A DNA stretch of 64,000 bases from Orobanche coerulescens (Eukaryota > Streptophyta > Magnoliopsida > Lamiales > Orobanchaceae), in the NCBI GenBank assembly GCA_033398695.1, contig CM065814.1, positions 81,610,358 through 81,674,357 of the forward strand. The letters run 5' to 3'. Position 1 is the stretch's first letter, and every line of letters begins with the position of its first letter. A program made the position numbers and the translations under genes. Under the pieces are notes generated by a model. That model did no database searches and was not told the origin of the DNA. It worked only from the letters and a program-made list of their open reading frames with translations. Shown one piece after another: positions 31,606 through 43,084 of this stretch.

Positions 31606-32981
31606 ATTGGTATCGGAGACGGATTTTTAGGCTTTTGCTATTTTAATTAATTTTAGTGATTAATTGATAGCAATTTAAATATTCATATATTTTGATGTTG
31701 GAATATTTTGCTAGATATGTTCTTGCAGGTCATATGATCCAATTATCATGGTTTATATGAATGGTGCATTTATTTATTTATTTTATTAATTATGCAATTG
31801 TTGGTTTGGCCCGTTTTTGAGGCATGTAATGGTTTTTCCCGTGAGAAAATCCGCGGGTAGTTCTAGGTGGTTTTATTTTTCGTGTAATCTTGATGTAATT
31901 TGATGTATTTTATTTCGTATAAAATTGTAATCGAATTCGGAAAAGACGGATCACGAAGAAATAGAGCGTAACCGGATCGCCGGGATCGCTGGCGAGCCAG
32001 CCGATACAGCAGTGCCGCTGAAAGGCCGAGAGGCTGCCGCTAGCCAGCCGCCATGCGGCCAGCGCGACTGTCCGCCGGGCCATTGTTCGGGCCGGCCGTC
32101 CAGCTTTGGTCCGGCCCGCTGGCTACATGCGTTGGGAAGTCGGGATTTAAAATTAAATTTTTTTATGTAATTAATTTTGCATAAAAGTAAAATTTTAATT
32201 TTGAAAATCCACGGCCTAGGAGAAGCGACGAGATGCTTGATTCAATGGGAGAGATCGAGTCGAAGATTTTCTCGGATTCAACTCAAGGAAGAAGACCATG
32301 ATAATTGGATAAATTTAATTATCCATGCTTTATTTTGGTTTTTATTGTTTTGATGTATGGCATGTATGGATGTATGCGTGATATGTTTCCTTGCATGTTA
32401 GGACGAGAAAATTAAAAAAAATCTTAAGGCTAAAATAACTAAGTGATTAAATTGATTTTTATTTTAATTAAAATCAAATTGGCCTCCATAATTAATTTAA
32501 ATTGTGAAGTAATTAGCATGCGCGTTGACATTAGAGTCTTCCTCCATATCGGATGTGCTAATTATAGGTTCACTAGTTTTAAATTTCAAAACGATAACAT
32601 AAGGTAAATATTACTTTTTATGATAGGACCTCTCCATCTGTAGGACTATTATTTAAAAGATAATATTTTAAGGATGTTAAATTATGGTGTTCACTTAGGT
32701 GTATTAATTAATAAGCTCCCCATCGGAGTCTATGTTAATTAATACATGGCCAAGAGGAACCAACTATTAATTTTACTTGTCATAACGTAATTTGACTAGA
32801 TAGTAAAATTAAAGACGTAAAACTCTACTTGAAAAATGTGTGTAAACGTCCACACGATCGTGGCTTGCATGTGCGGATTTTTTGAGGTGTTGGTTGCTAG
32901 CATATATATTGTGTTTTTTGAGGTTTTTCGATATATTTTGCTATGCATTATGTGATGAATGTTTTTAATTTTTATTCTCAG
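31606..32981 (+). other. Copia 5' leader with primer site and GC-rich island
   Basis: Begins with the initiator-Met-type primer site (31608). A GC-rich island, about 31970-32130 (many GCCAGCCG and GGCCGGCC phrases), stands out in an otherwise AT-rich 1.4-kb leader. No coding sequence is supported before the gag ATG at 32982. Confidence 0.7.
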
Positions 32982-33506
32982 ATGTCTTTCAATCCACTAG
33001 CTGTTATTCTCAAAGAAAATAAACTAGATGGCACTAACTTTGCCGATTGGAAAAGAAATCTTGACATTGTCCTGACTGCTGAGGGGCATAAGTTTGTCTT
33101 AATCGAGGAGAGCCCTCTAGAACCAGAACCGGATGCCACTCCCGAAGAGTTGGAGGAATTCCGGAAATGGAAAAAGTCTGATGAGATGGCTCGCTGTTAC
33201 ATTTTGGCTTCACTGACAAATGTATTGCAGCATCAGCATCAGACGATGGGTTCGGCCGCGGAAATGATGAAAAGTCTCACCGAGATGTTTGGTCATCAGA
33301 ACCGGGCGGCTAGACAAAATGCTATGAGGGTATTTATGACAACCCAAATGTCTGAAGGGACTCCAGTAAGGGATCATGTTCTAAAAATGATGTCTCATTT
33401 GAACGAACTGAGCATATTGGGGGCTACTATCGATGCGGAAGCAGTCGATATTATCTTAGGTAGCTTACCTAGAAGCTTTGAGCGATTCGCCTCAACTACA
33501 ATATGA
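32982..33506 (+). pseudogene. gag: Copia gag, N-terminal part (frameshifted)
   Basis: Starts MSFNPLAVILKENKLDGTNF, the usual opening of plant copia gag (UBN2-type), and continues through RCYILASLTNVLQHQHQ and HVLKMMSHLNELSILGA. ATG at 32982 is chosen over in-frame upstream codons because it gives this conserved opening. The frame ends at 33506; the conserved continuation (YNMNRRTYSLAELL) is in another frame, so a frameshift near 33500 separates it from the nucleocapsid part. Confidence 0.85.
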
Positions 33507-33655
33507 ACCGTAGGACATATAGTTTGGCGGAACTTCCCAGAGCTTGATCTCAAGGTCTCTTCAAACAAGGTTATCATCAAATTCTTGCGGCAACCGGTGC
33601 TACTTCTTCCAAACCCAAATGGGGAAAGAAGAAGAAGCAGGTTGGCCAGAAGCAA

Positions 33656-33982
33656 GTGGCAGCCCTCAAGGTGAAAAGCAAGGCTCCTAACCCCGAGGCG
33701 AACAAAAATCCAAAGGGAAAGTGCTACAAGTGCGGTCAGAAAGGACATTTTAAAGCGGACTGCCCTGCTCTTAAAAAAGGTATGTCTCGTGCACTAGTAG
33801 TCAAAACATGTTTGGCAGCTTGTTCTTCCACTTCGTGGATAGTTGATTCAGGCTCCACTGATCATGTTTGCTTTGACTCGCATGGTTTTCAGGTAACCAA
33901 GCAGCTTAGTGCGGGCGAGATTACCATCAATCAAGCGATTATTCCGGGCTTATGGTCATTGCGGTGGGAGTCGTGCAGTTGA
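33656..33982 (+). pseudogene. Copia nucleocapsid zinc knuckle and aspartic protease
   Basis: CYKCGQKGHFKADC is a complete CCHC knuckle for RNA binding. WIVDSGSTDHVC carries the DSG active site of the retrotransposon aspartic protease. The frame stops at 33982, before the integrase region. Confidence 0.85.
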
Positions 33983-34035
33983 AGATTAATGATAAATTAT
34001 TAGTTCGAATAATGTATTATTAGTACGATTTTAGA

Positions 34036-34935
34036 ATGAATTTAATTTCGGTTTCTAAATTAAAATGCGATGGTTATTCGATTTCTTTTGATGATGATAC
34101 CATTATTAAGAAAAGAAGCGGTGAATATATTTGCAGAGGTACTTTTAATGATGGACTATATATTGTTAATACTGCACAAACTCCTATGCATAAATCACTT
34201 AACTCTTTGTCTAAACCTAAAAAGATAAAAGAACCTTCAAGCATAAACCAAACATATCTGTGGCATTTACGGTTAGGACATGTAAACCTTAGAAGGATTC
34301 AAAGATTGGTAGATGATGGCCCATTGGATGATCTCCAAGTTGAGTCATTTCCAATTTGTGAATCCTGTCTGGAAGGTAAGATGACCAAAAGGGTTTTAAA
34401 ACCAAGGGAAACCGTGCTCGGGATGTGTTAGAATTGGTTCATACGGATGTATGTGGTCCAATGAATATCCGAGGCTAGGGAGGTTTCGAATATTTCATCA
34501 CGTTCATAGATGATTATTCGAGATATGGATACATCTTTTGATGCGACGTAAGTCCGAAGCTTTTGACAAGTTCGGAGACTTCAAGGTGAAACGGAGAAGC
34601 ATCATGGGAAGAGTATCAAGTCACTACGATCTGATCGTGGTGGCGAATACCTTAGTGGAGAGTTTTGGATTTCTTGGCGAATGAGGGATTTCATCCCGAC
34701 TCACCGCAGAACTCCACAACAAAATGGTGTGGTGAAAGAAGGAATAGGACTCTTTTGGAAATGGTTAGATCAATGATGAGTTATTGATTTACCTATTTCG
34801 TTTTGGGGATACGCCTTAGAAACAATGGCGTACATTCTAAACACAGTGCCTTGAAATCGATTCCAAAACACCCACGAATCGTGGAGTGGGCGTAAGCCCA
34901 GTCTAGGACATGTTCGGATTTGGGGTACTCCAGCA
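34036..34935 (+). pseudogene. Copia GAG-pre-integrase and integrase, broken
   Basis: HLRLGHVNLRRIQRL and FPICESCLEGKM form the HHCC zinc-binding region (to 34431). The integrase core follows in several frames: HTDVCGPM and SDRGGEY hold the two Asp residues, and PQQNGV precedes the Glu segment, where a single-base loss breaks the frame near 34735. An in-frame stop interrupts the start of the core. Strand transfer cannot be encoded as it stands. Confidence 0.8.
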
Positions 34936-34938
34936 CAT

Positions 34939-36411
34939 GTGCTGAATAAGGAAGCTGATAAGTTGGCATCTCGCACAGAAGTACGAGTGTTTGTGGGATA
35001 CCCTAAGGGAACGAAGGGTGGCTTGTTCTATAGTCCCCAGGATCAGAAGGTCATTGTTAGCACCAATGCCCGATTTCTGGAAGAGGATTATATGATTAGT
35101 CACAAGCCCATGAGCGAAATAATTCTGGAAGAGCTGAGGGGCGAGATTCCGACTATACCAATCGTACAAGCGCCAACTAACACTGCACCACGTATCGATT
35201 CTGAAACTTTTACACCAACTCAGGATTTGCCTCGTCGTAGTGGGAGGGTTGTTCATCAGCCCGAACGATTCATATGCGTGGGAAAGTCTTTGGACTCAAT
35301 CCCAGACGAAGATGAATCGGTTCCCTGGACCTATAAGGAGGCAATCCAAGATAAAGATGCTGACTCCTGGTAAGAAGCAATGGAATCAGAAATGGGATCT
35401 ATAGATTCCAATCAAGTGTGGGAGCTAGTAGAGCTACCTGATGGTGTACAAGCCATTGGGAGTAAATGGGTCTACAAGCGAAAGAAGGGACGTGACGGGA
35501 AGGTTGAAACCTTCAAAGCAAGGCTTGTTGCAAAAGGTTACACTCAGAAAGAGGGTATCGATTATGATGAAACCTTTTTGCCGGTAGCCATGCTTAAGTC
35601 AATCCGGATTCTTTTAGCTATAGCTGCGAATTTGGATCTGGAGATTTGGCAGATGGATGTCAAGACTGAATTCTTGAATGGGAGTCTAGACAAGGAAATC
35701 TATATGCGCCAAGCAGAGGGATTCATTGCTAAAGGAGAAGAGCACTTGGTGTGCAAACTTAAGAAATCCATTTATGGACTTAAGCAAGCATCTAGATCTT
35801 GGAACACTCGTTTTGACGAAGTAGTCCAGTCATATGGATTCGTCCAATGTCCGAGTGAGAGTTGTGTGTATAAGAAATGCGATGGAAACGTGTTGGTGTT
35901 TCTTGTACTGTATGTAGATGATATCCTTCTGATTGGAAACAACGTGAAGGAATTGTCGGACGTACGGGTATGGCTATCTGAGCAGTTCGATATGAAGGAT
36001 CTAGGAGAAGCAGGACACATCCTTGGAATCAGGATCTTTCGTGATCGGAAGAAGAGGATGTTGTGCTTATCCCAGGCATCCTATATCGATACAGTGCTGA
36101 AGCGGTTTAGCATGGAGAATTCCAAGAAAGGTTTTCTACCTTACAGACATGGAATTCAACTATCTAAGAACATGTGTCCTAAGACACAAAAGGAGATAGA
36201 TGACATGAAGATGGTCCCTTATGCATCCGCTGTGGGAAGTCTCATGTATGCTATGCTTTGCACTAGACCAGATATCTGTCATGCCGTGGGCATGGCTGCT
36301 AGATATCGGCCGAATCCAGACTGGACAACTGGATTCTTTGTCAAGCACATACTCAAGTACCGAGAAGGACTAGGAGTACATGCTTGTATATCAATCAGAC
36401 GACACATTTAG
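34939..36411 (+). pseudogene. Copia integrase C-terminus and reverse transcriptase
   Basis: RVFVGYPKGTKGG marks the integrase C-terminal region (34939-35373). One stop separates it from the reverse transcriptase frame (35380-36411), which is nearly complete: WVYKRKKGRDGKVETFKARL, IWQMDVKTEFLNGSL, KKSIYGLKQASR, and LYVDDILLIG with the catalytic Asp pair. The frame is lost near 36400, so the link to RNase H is broken. Confidence 0.9.
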
Positions 36412-36892
36412 GTGGGTTACAACTGACTCGATTTTCATCGGACAAAGAAAAGTCCAAGTCTACTTCGGGTTATGTGTTTAGCCTGGGAGGTGGAGCCATT
36501 AGTTGGAGGAGTGTGAAGCGAAATGCATCTCGGACTCTACCATGGAAGCCGAGTACGTGGCGGCCTCCGAGGCGGCCAAGGAGGCGGTGAGGCACAAGTA
36601 CTTCCTGCAGGACTTAGATGTGATTCCCGATTTGCCAGAGGGTATTACACTCTATTGTGATAATACTGGTGCAGTCGCAAATTCGAGGGAACCACGAGCC
36701 CATCAGGAAAGTAAACATATCAACCGCAAGTACCACATCATACGACACTTCGTAAAGGAAGGAGACGTAGTTGTAGCCAGGGTTGCATCGGAAGATAATC
36801 TTGCTGACCCTTTCACGAAAGGCCTACCTTCAAAAGTATTTGAAAGGCATGTGGAAGGAATGGGATTACGGTGTATGGCAGCATTGCTTTGA
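36412..36892 (+). pseudogene. Copia RNase H domain
   Basis: STMEAEYVAASEAAKE supplies the Glu, and LYCDNTGAVANSREP and KHINRKYHIIRHFV are the conserved copia RNase H blocks, ending DPFTKGL. It is out of frame with the reverse transcriptase. The stop at 36892 lies about 70 bp before the purine tract. Confidence 0.88.
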
Positions 36893-36968
36893 GTATAAGT
36901 GGGAGAAATGAGAGACTATGTAATATAGTAGTATACTTAAAAACATGCTTTGAGTATAAGTGGGAGAT

Positions 36969-38450
36969 TGTTAGGATTGTATACTGCAAAGCATACTTTA
37001 TGCTTGTATTACCTAATTTCCCATTTACTACCTATGAGGATATTAATTATATTTAATCACATGTTTTGCATATTAATTCACGTTATGGTTATGCAAATGA
37101 AATGTCTAATTATTTTATATTGTAGATAATGTGGTGTGTTGGTGTCACACGGAAGATCACATTATCGGTGCCTTATAAAATAATATAATAGTTCACAACC
37201 TATATAATTATTAGACAAATTATATAAAGGGTTGTAGTGTATGCTTGAGAATAGTTGGTCTTGACTATTAGCATACATTAGCGTATTTGCATACGTTGAA
37301 CAGGATCGAGGTGAGATAGTGTCTTCCAGATCGTTGTAAGAAGAACGTAAATCTCGGATAATTATTATTTCTTAATTCTAAGTATATAATATTTAATTGT
37401 GTATTTATAATAATTATTGCTTTGATTTACCATAGGTGAGAGTCAAAATGATCGACTCAATAAGCCTCGTATCTTGGGCAATAATATTGTTTATACGACA
37501 ATTATTATTATTACTAGAAATCGTGTCCGACTGCGGGTTGATGATGTCCCCTTGAGGAGCTCGATAATGATTATTATATTAAACCTGAGGTGGATTTAAT
37601 TAGGTATAATAATAAGGTTCGAGTGGTACTACTCTTGGATAAGATATTAATTAATTAAAACTGTCAGTAGCTTATAATTAATTAATGGACATTCGATATC
37701 TTAAACACGGGAAATAATATATTTAATAAGGAGCCCAATTTTGTAATTTGGGATTTTGGTAGGAAGTGCAATATCAACCTTCTAGTGGACTAAGTTGATA
37801 TTAATTGATTCATCATATATTAGGAAGAGTCCTAATAAGGTAAGATGAATTAATTGGGAGTCCTTCCATAATCCTCCTTTAGATCCCTAGTAGTAGTCCA
37901 AGAGCCTATAAATAGGACATTATGTGTTGGCCGATTTTATGCTTCATTATACACAAGAAATTTCGATTTTTCTTCTAAGTGTTTAATTGTGGATCTTGAC
38001 TTGTGTCTTTGATTCCACAATTGAGATAACACTTTAATTCTTGCTACATATCGGAATTACTTGAAGAAAATAAAATCGAGAGTTGTGAGGCAAGGTGAAT
38101 TCGGCCGATCCATAAGGTGTCCAAGCAAGTTCCGGTAGCTCGTTGCCCACACAACGTCCGGTTCAAGGCGGATCATACTCTAGAAGATCTGAAGGTAGAG
38201 ATACAAGGCGATCAAGAAGGAAATAACCAACCGCTTCAAAAGGTAATATCCTATGATCTTGGATCTAGATTAGGATATTTTAATTAATCAACATATTTAA
38301 TTAATAAATAATAAATAATATTTAAATTGCTTGTTAGTCTTAGTAATTAATTAATTAGCATGCCTAAATTGATCTAATGCTCGTAGATGCGTAAAACGCT
38401 ATAATCATATTTTCCCAAACTTCGCTTCCGCTGCGTTTTACTTTCCAACA
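36969..38450 (+). repeat. 3' LTR of the copia element
   Basis: TGTTAGGATTG to CTTTCCAACA, nearly identical to 30122-31605, directly after the AAGTGGGAGAT purine tract and before CAAGC. Confidence 0.93.
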
Positions 38451-38455
38451 CAAGC

Positions 38456-38809
38456 AACACATACACTTGGCTTTCTCCTACTCTTGGCAACAGCTATCTT
38501 TTGGTTCTCTCTTCTCTCGGCCTCTCTCATTCAGAAGACGATCGGCAGGGATGAAGAACACCAAGCTTCGCTCAAGAGCTGGATTAACAGAGTCGTTTTA
38601 CACTCATTGTACTTAGATTCTCTCATTAATACTTGTATCCACGAATATTTGTATTAATAACATCTCGCGAGAGCATTCAAGCCCGGGCCTAACAAACCCG
38701 ACAAATCTTGTGTTATTCATATTCTCTCGGAAGTGCTCTTGCAAATTTATTTGTTGTCCGTCCATTCCAGCAGTATTTAATCTTCGGATAAATATTTTGG
38801 GCAACAACA
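38456..38809 (+). repeat. 3' LTR of the gag-only gypsy element, second part
   Basis: Continues the LTR interrupted at 30121 and ends GGGCAACAACA, followed by ACACT (38810-38814), which matches the left flank at 25996. Confidence 0.92.
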
Positions 38810-38814
38810 ACACT

Positions 38815-39788
38815 TTCAGAGAACACGATCACTTAAACCGTATTGTTCTCACAAGAATAAGTATGAACTGAAGTTTATATAATAGGTATATATATAATAC
38901 TTATCCCCCTTAATTTAATGTGGAAGAGAGATTTAATTGTAACTTTTAATTGTAAATATATGAAGAGACTTCCTCCTTAATTTAATGTGGAAGGGGGATT
39001 TAATTGTAACTTTTAATTGTAAATATATGAAGAGACTATTTCAATTGTAACTTTTAATGTAAATAAACTAATTTAAATACAAAAGTTATGATAAACATCA
39101 CAATGCAAATGCACCTTCTAATTCACAAGGAGATTAAAATGAACTTTTAAATGATAGTATAAATTACAAGATGGTTAAATTTTAGCTATGAAATCTTAGA
39201 TACAATCGGTGCATCGCACGATTTGAATAAACCAAAAACAACCCCGGAGCAACATACGGGTTAGTAAAGCCTTATTTCATATAACTAATTACATAGACTA
39301 AAATAAAAGGACAATAACAATAAAAAGAACATATAAACTTCTCTAAAAGGCATTTAAATTCTGCCATTTGGTCATTCAATCGTCTGCCCCAACATTACGT
39401 ACAAAACACATAGATATTCAACCAAATACCGTGCATCGCACGGGTTGAATAATGCCTCGTAATAGGTATATTTGTACTTGAAGCTCTTAATCCGATCATC
39501 CACATGCAGAGGTTATTTGTAATCATTGAAAACCCCTCTCCAGATTACCATTCAATATTTTTTGGCTTATGAAGCCCATTATGACCGTTGTTCTTTGCTC
39601 CTTCTAAACATACAGTAATATATACGTTGGTCGTGTACGAAATTTTAAACTTTTACATGCATTAGCTCGGACATTTCATACATTAACCGGTAAATGTGAC
39701 CTTTGTCGCCCAATAATTTTAGTTTTGACTTTTCGCATAAGTTACGCACATTATTTTGTCTGGTCTTTGCCTAATTTTTAACGTACAC
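38815..39788. other. AT-rich spacer with a 67-bp duplication and GTGCATCGCAC hairpins
   Basis: A segment of about 67 bp starting CTTAATTTAATGTGG is repeated in tandem (about 38910 and 38977). Two copies of a CGGTGCATCGCACG-type hairpin followed by TTGAATAA lie at 39207 and 39429; the second, CCGTGCATCGCACGG, has a perfect 6-bp stem. Such hairpins occur in plant Helitrons, but I could not confirm TC and CTRR ends. No gene seen. Confidence 0.5.
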
Positions 39789-39805
39789 TAGGCTGGTTCT
39801 TAACT

Positions 39806-41480
39806 ATAGGGGTATTAAACTCCTCAGTCATACTATGAAACTTTGGGAAAGAGTGGTGGAATGCAGGGTTAAAAGAGAAGTAGAGATCTCAGAGAACCAA
39901 TTTGGCTTCATGCCGGGGAGGTCCACGACTGAGGCCATTCATCTCGTCAGACGCCTTATGGAGAAGTTTAGAGAGCGGCGTAAGGACCTCCATATGGTGT
40001 TCATAGATCTAGAGAAGGCTTATGATAGCATTCCGCGCGATGTTATTTGGAGGAGCCTAGTAGAGAGGAGGGTGTCGTTGCCGTTCGTTAGGGCGATCCA
40101 AGACATGTACTCTCAAGCTAGGACGTGCGTTAGGACCCCAGTTGGTGACACCCAGTATTTTCCGGTTGAGATAGGGCTACACCAGGGGTCGGCGCTAAGT
40201 CCTCTTCTCTTCGCTCTAATCCTTGACGTCATTTTGCGAGGGATTCAAGATGGCATCCCGTGGTGCATGCTTTTTGCTGACGACATTGTGCTAGTGGCGG
40301 AGTCGAGGAGGGAGGTGAACTCGAAGTTGGAGCTTTGGAGGGCTAAGTTAGAATCCCAGGGCTTGCGTGTGAGCCGGTCTAAGACCGAGTATCTCTGGTG
40401 TAACTTTTGTGGTGAGGCCAACGAGGAAGATGTTGAGGTAATGATTGCGGATCAGATCGTACCCCGTACGGATAAGTTCAAGTATTTGGGTTCGATCATT
40501 CAAAATGAAGGTGAGTGTGAAGATGATGTCACGCATCGCATCAAGGCGGGGTGGCAAAGGTGGAGAGCAGCGTCAGGGGTCCTATGCGACAAGAAATTCC
40601 CTCTAAAGTTGAAGGGTAAATTCTATAGAGCGGCAATCCGACCTGCAATGTTGTATGGCTCCGAATGTTGGGCGATGAAGAAGTCGCTTGAGAGCAAGTT
40701 GGAAGTGGCTGAAATGAGAATGTTACGTTGGTCGTGTGGTCGCACAATGTTAGATAGAATTGCGAATGGGGTTTTCAGAAACGCGTTGGAAGTGGCGCCC
40801 ATTTCAGCGAAAGTTAGGGAAGGGAGAGTGAGATGGTTTGGCCACGTCCGCAGGAGGCAGACATCTGCTCCGGTGAGGAGGGTCGAGAGTTTAATGGTTG
40901 TCGGGGAGAGGAGGAGGCGAGGCCAGGAGGACGTGGGAGGAGCAACTGAGATTAGATTTGAAGGCCTTAAACCTTTCCGAGACCATGACTGTTGATAGGT
41001 GCGCTTGGAGGCGCCATATCAGAGTTGTGGATTCTTTTGTTGGGAGCGGTGCTGTAGTTGAGAGCCTCAGGGTTGGGTTGTCTCGGTTAGCTTTGACCTA
41101 GGGCATTGCATTTTTACTTTTATTGTATATTTTATCTTATTGTCTTTGCGTGTGGTGTATTTTTGACAGGGAGCTGGGCGTTGAGCCAACCTCTCGTTTG
41201 TTAGAGCAGCGTTCATCGGGAGTGAAGTAGCCAAATTCCGCATAGGTAAGTCCCATGTGGATCAAGCCATGGGCTCAGGTATGGTCTCGAGCTTTTTCGA
41301 ATCATATGTTTTCCTTTGTATTTATCACATTAGTTTATGTTGTGCACTAAGCTGGGGGTCTTCACGGAAACAGCCTCCCTACCGTAATAAGTAGGGGCAT
41401 GGTCTGCGTACATCTTACCCTCCCCAGACCCTGCTCTGAGCGGGATATACTGGGTATGTTTGGTTTGGTTTGGTTTGGTT
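39806..41480 (+). mobile_element. 5'-truncated RTE-type LINE with 17-bp TSD
   Basis: Flanked by TAGGCTGGTTCTTAACT at 39789-39805 and 41481-41497. It contains the 3' two-thirds of a reverse transcriptase, a 3' UTR with GGAAACAGCCTCCCTACCG and CTCCCCAGACCCTG phrases typical of plant RTE elements and related SINEs, and a terminal short repeat of GGTTT units. The 5' end is truncated within the reverse transcriptase, as usual for target-primed insertion. Confidence 0.93.
39808..41101 (+). pseudogene. RTE LINE reverse transcriptase, 5'-truncated and frameshifted
   Basis: Enters mid-domain ([15 protein letters not shown]), so the endonuclease and the start of the reverse transcriptase are missing. 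It continues with [31 protein letters not shown] (first catalytic Asp), [18 protein letters not shown] and [13 protein letters not shown] (FADD catalytic pair). The C-terminal region ([16 protein letters not shown]) follows. A frameshift near 40920 moves the conserved end ([23 protein letters not shown]) to another frame that stops at 41101. No product. Confidence 0.9.
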
Positions 41481-41497
41481 TAGGCTGGTTCTTAACT

Positions 41498-41845
41498 TAG
41501 AAAAGATATGTACATTTATATCGCTCAAATGTGGGCAAAGAGTTCAGCCTGATTTTTGCCATCCAATGGTTACATACTGCTGGAGACGAAGCTGGACTTC
41601 GTTACTTGAAATAACTAGACAGAACTAAATTACGGGTTTAATTTATTTATTGTTTTTATATCGTACTTTATTTGTTAGGCCAAAGTAATTTGGATTTCTT
41701 GTATTTTGCTTATGCGAGTATTTTAACCCTATGAACATTGAGTGTCAGGGTTGGTTGAATTTGAATAATATTATTTGGATGTTTTCCCCCTTTAACTTGT
41801 GCGATTCAATCAGTATCAGATTGAAGAGCTCGTGCGTATCCTTTG
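41498..41845. other. Spacer between the LINE and the SIRE-like LTR
   Basis: AT-rich sequence; no gene, repeat family or signal recognised. Confidence 0.5.
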
Positions 41846-43084
41846 TGTTGGGATAAATATTCCTGTTTTGATAATTGTCAATATACAGCAAAGAAGTCTC
41901 AAAGAAGTCGAAATGTCGTTAAGTATGAAAGCTGTTAGGATTCTCCATACAGCAAAGCGATCTTCTACAGAAGTCCATCCTACAGAGCCTACTCCATACA
42001 ACAAAGAGATTATAGTTCGCTGGATACAGTAGTCAGACTGTAGGTGTTTTACTTAGGAAAAATAAAACACATCCAACAGATCTGTGAGAAAAATCTTTAA
42101 ACCGTTGTGAAATAAATATTGTTTATTCATAAATTATTCACAGTTAAAGCAGCATTTATTGCTGATAGGACAACATTTAATGCGCCTGGAGAGAGACAAG
42201 TCTGAACGCTCTGAAGAGCATTTAGTACAAAGACAGAAAGGATATCTGAATCATTAAATGCGATCTGATTTAATTCAAACATTCAGCAGATGCCAGTAAC
42301 ATCTCATCAACCAACAACGACTACATTTATAACGGATACATTTCCAAGGTTATAAATACCCCAAGCAAGAGAACTTTAAACACTGAAGCATTATTCATTC
42401 TCGCGTAAACTCTGATAGTTTACTCTGACAATCTAGCTATACAAGAGCAGTATATTTTATGAGCATACAACATCAAGCGAAGAAATATACCAAGTCCTCA
42501 ACGCAAACAGCACAGCATACAGCGAACGTTCATCAAAGATCTAGCTGCTGTTTGGATTTGTTCTACCATTACCGTTGAGTTTATCAATGGCCCTGTGTGG
42601 ACTAAGGATCCTTGCTTATTCCGACCTGTGTGGGAAGAATAGTCTTAAAGACGAAGCTTCGATCTGTGTGAGAAGAAGCGAGTCGAAAGATCTTGAAGCC
42701 AACCTGTGTGAACAGCGAAAGCTACAGTCCCTATATCAATTTGTGTGAACGATACAGAGACATGTTTAGTTAAAGTCAAGTAGTTGTGTACATTGTGATT
42801 TTAATAAAATATTTACTCCTGTGTGGAGGACCAGCGGACGTAGAGGGGTTTACCTCGAACCACTTTAAACTGTGTGTTATTTACTTTCAGTCTTACTATT
42901 TTCATTCTACCATGATTTATTAGTATACATTGTAAAACCCTGCACGCATGAAGCAAAGAACACACAGTTGTTGTATTTACAACAACTCACTTAACAGACT
43001 TCCACTACGCAATTAACTTCAAAAATTATATAGCTTATTGTACATCTATCTTCTAAGCTGTTTATTGTATACTCTTTGGCCAAC
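41846..43084 (+). repeat. 5' LTR of the SIRE-like copia
   Basis: TGTTGGGATAAATATTC to TTTGGCCAACA; TATAAATACC at 42351. The primer site follows after 2 bp. The left target duplication cannot be verified because the right end is outside the window. Confidence 0.75.

Larger units (their letters stand above)
30122..38450 (+). mobile_element. Full-length Ty1/copia retrotransposon, 8329 bp, TSD CAAGC
   Basis: LTRs 30122-31605 (1484 bp) and 36969-38450 (1482 bp) start TGTTAGGATTG and end TTTCCAACA. CAAGC flanks both sides (30117-30121 and 38451-38455). Domain order gag, zinc knuckle, protease, integrase, reverse transcriptase, RNase H is that of Ty1/copia. The primer site TGGTATCGGAGAC starts at 31608 and the purine tract AAGTGGGAGAT at 36958. 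Several frameshifts and stops break gag, integrase and the reverse transcriptase to RNase H junction. The LTRs are nearly identical, with clustered short differences (for example around 30475 and 37325), so the insertion is recent. Confidence 0.95.
26001..38809 (+). mobile_element. Gag-only Ty3/gypsy element (Tat-like gag), TSD ACACT, containing a nested copia
   Basis: Left LTR 26001-27106 (1106 bp) and right LTR 29370-30121 plus 38456-38809 (1106 bp in total, split by the nested copia). ACACT flanks both sides (25996-26000 and 38810-38814). The primer site is TTGGCGCTAGAAGAAGGGG (27108) and the purine tract AAGCTGGGGGCAAT (29356-29369). The only protein is a gag; there is no protease, reverse transcriptase or integrase between the gag stop and the right LTR. 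Without the copia and its duplicated site the element is about 4475 bp. The two LTRs differ at few positions, so the insertion looks recent. Confidence 0.93.

Noticed and set aside
32841..32870. Copy of the CACACGATCGTGG motif inside the copia leader
   Set aside because: A single chance-level occurrence, not an array; it does not link the copia to the MULE.
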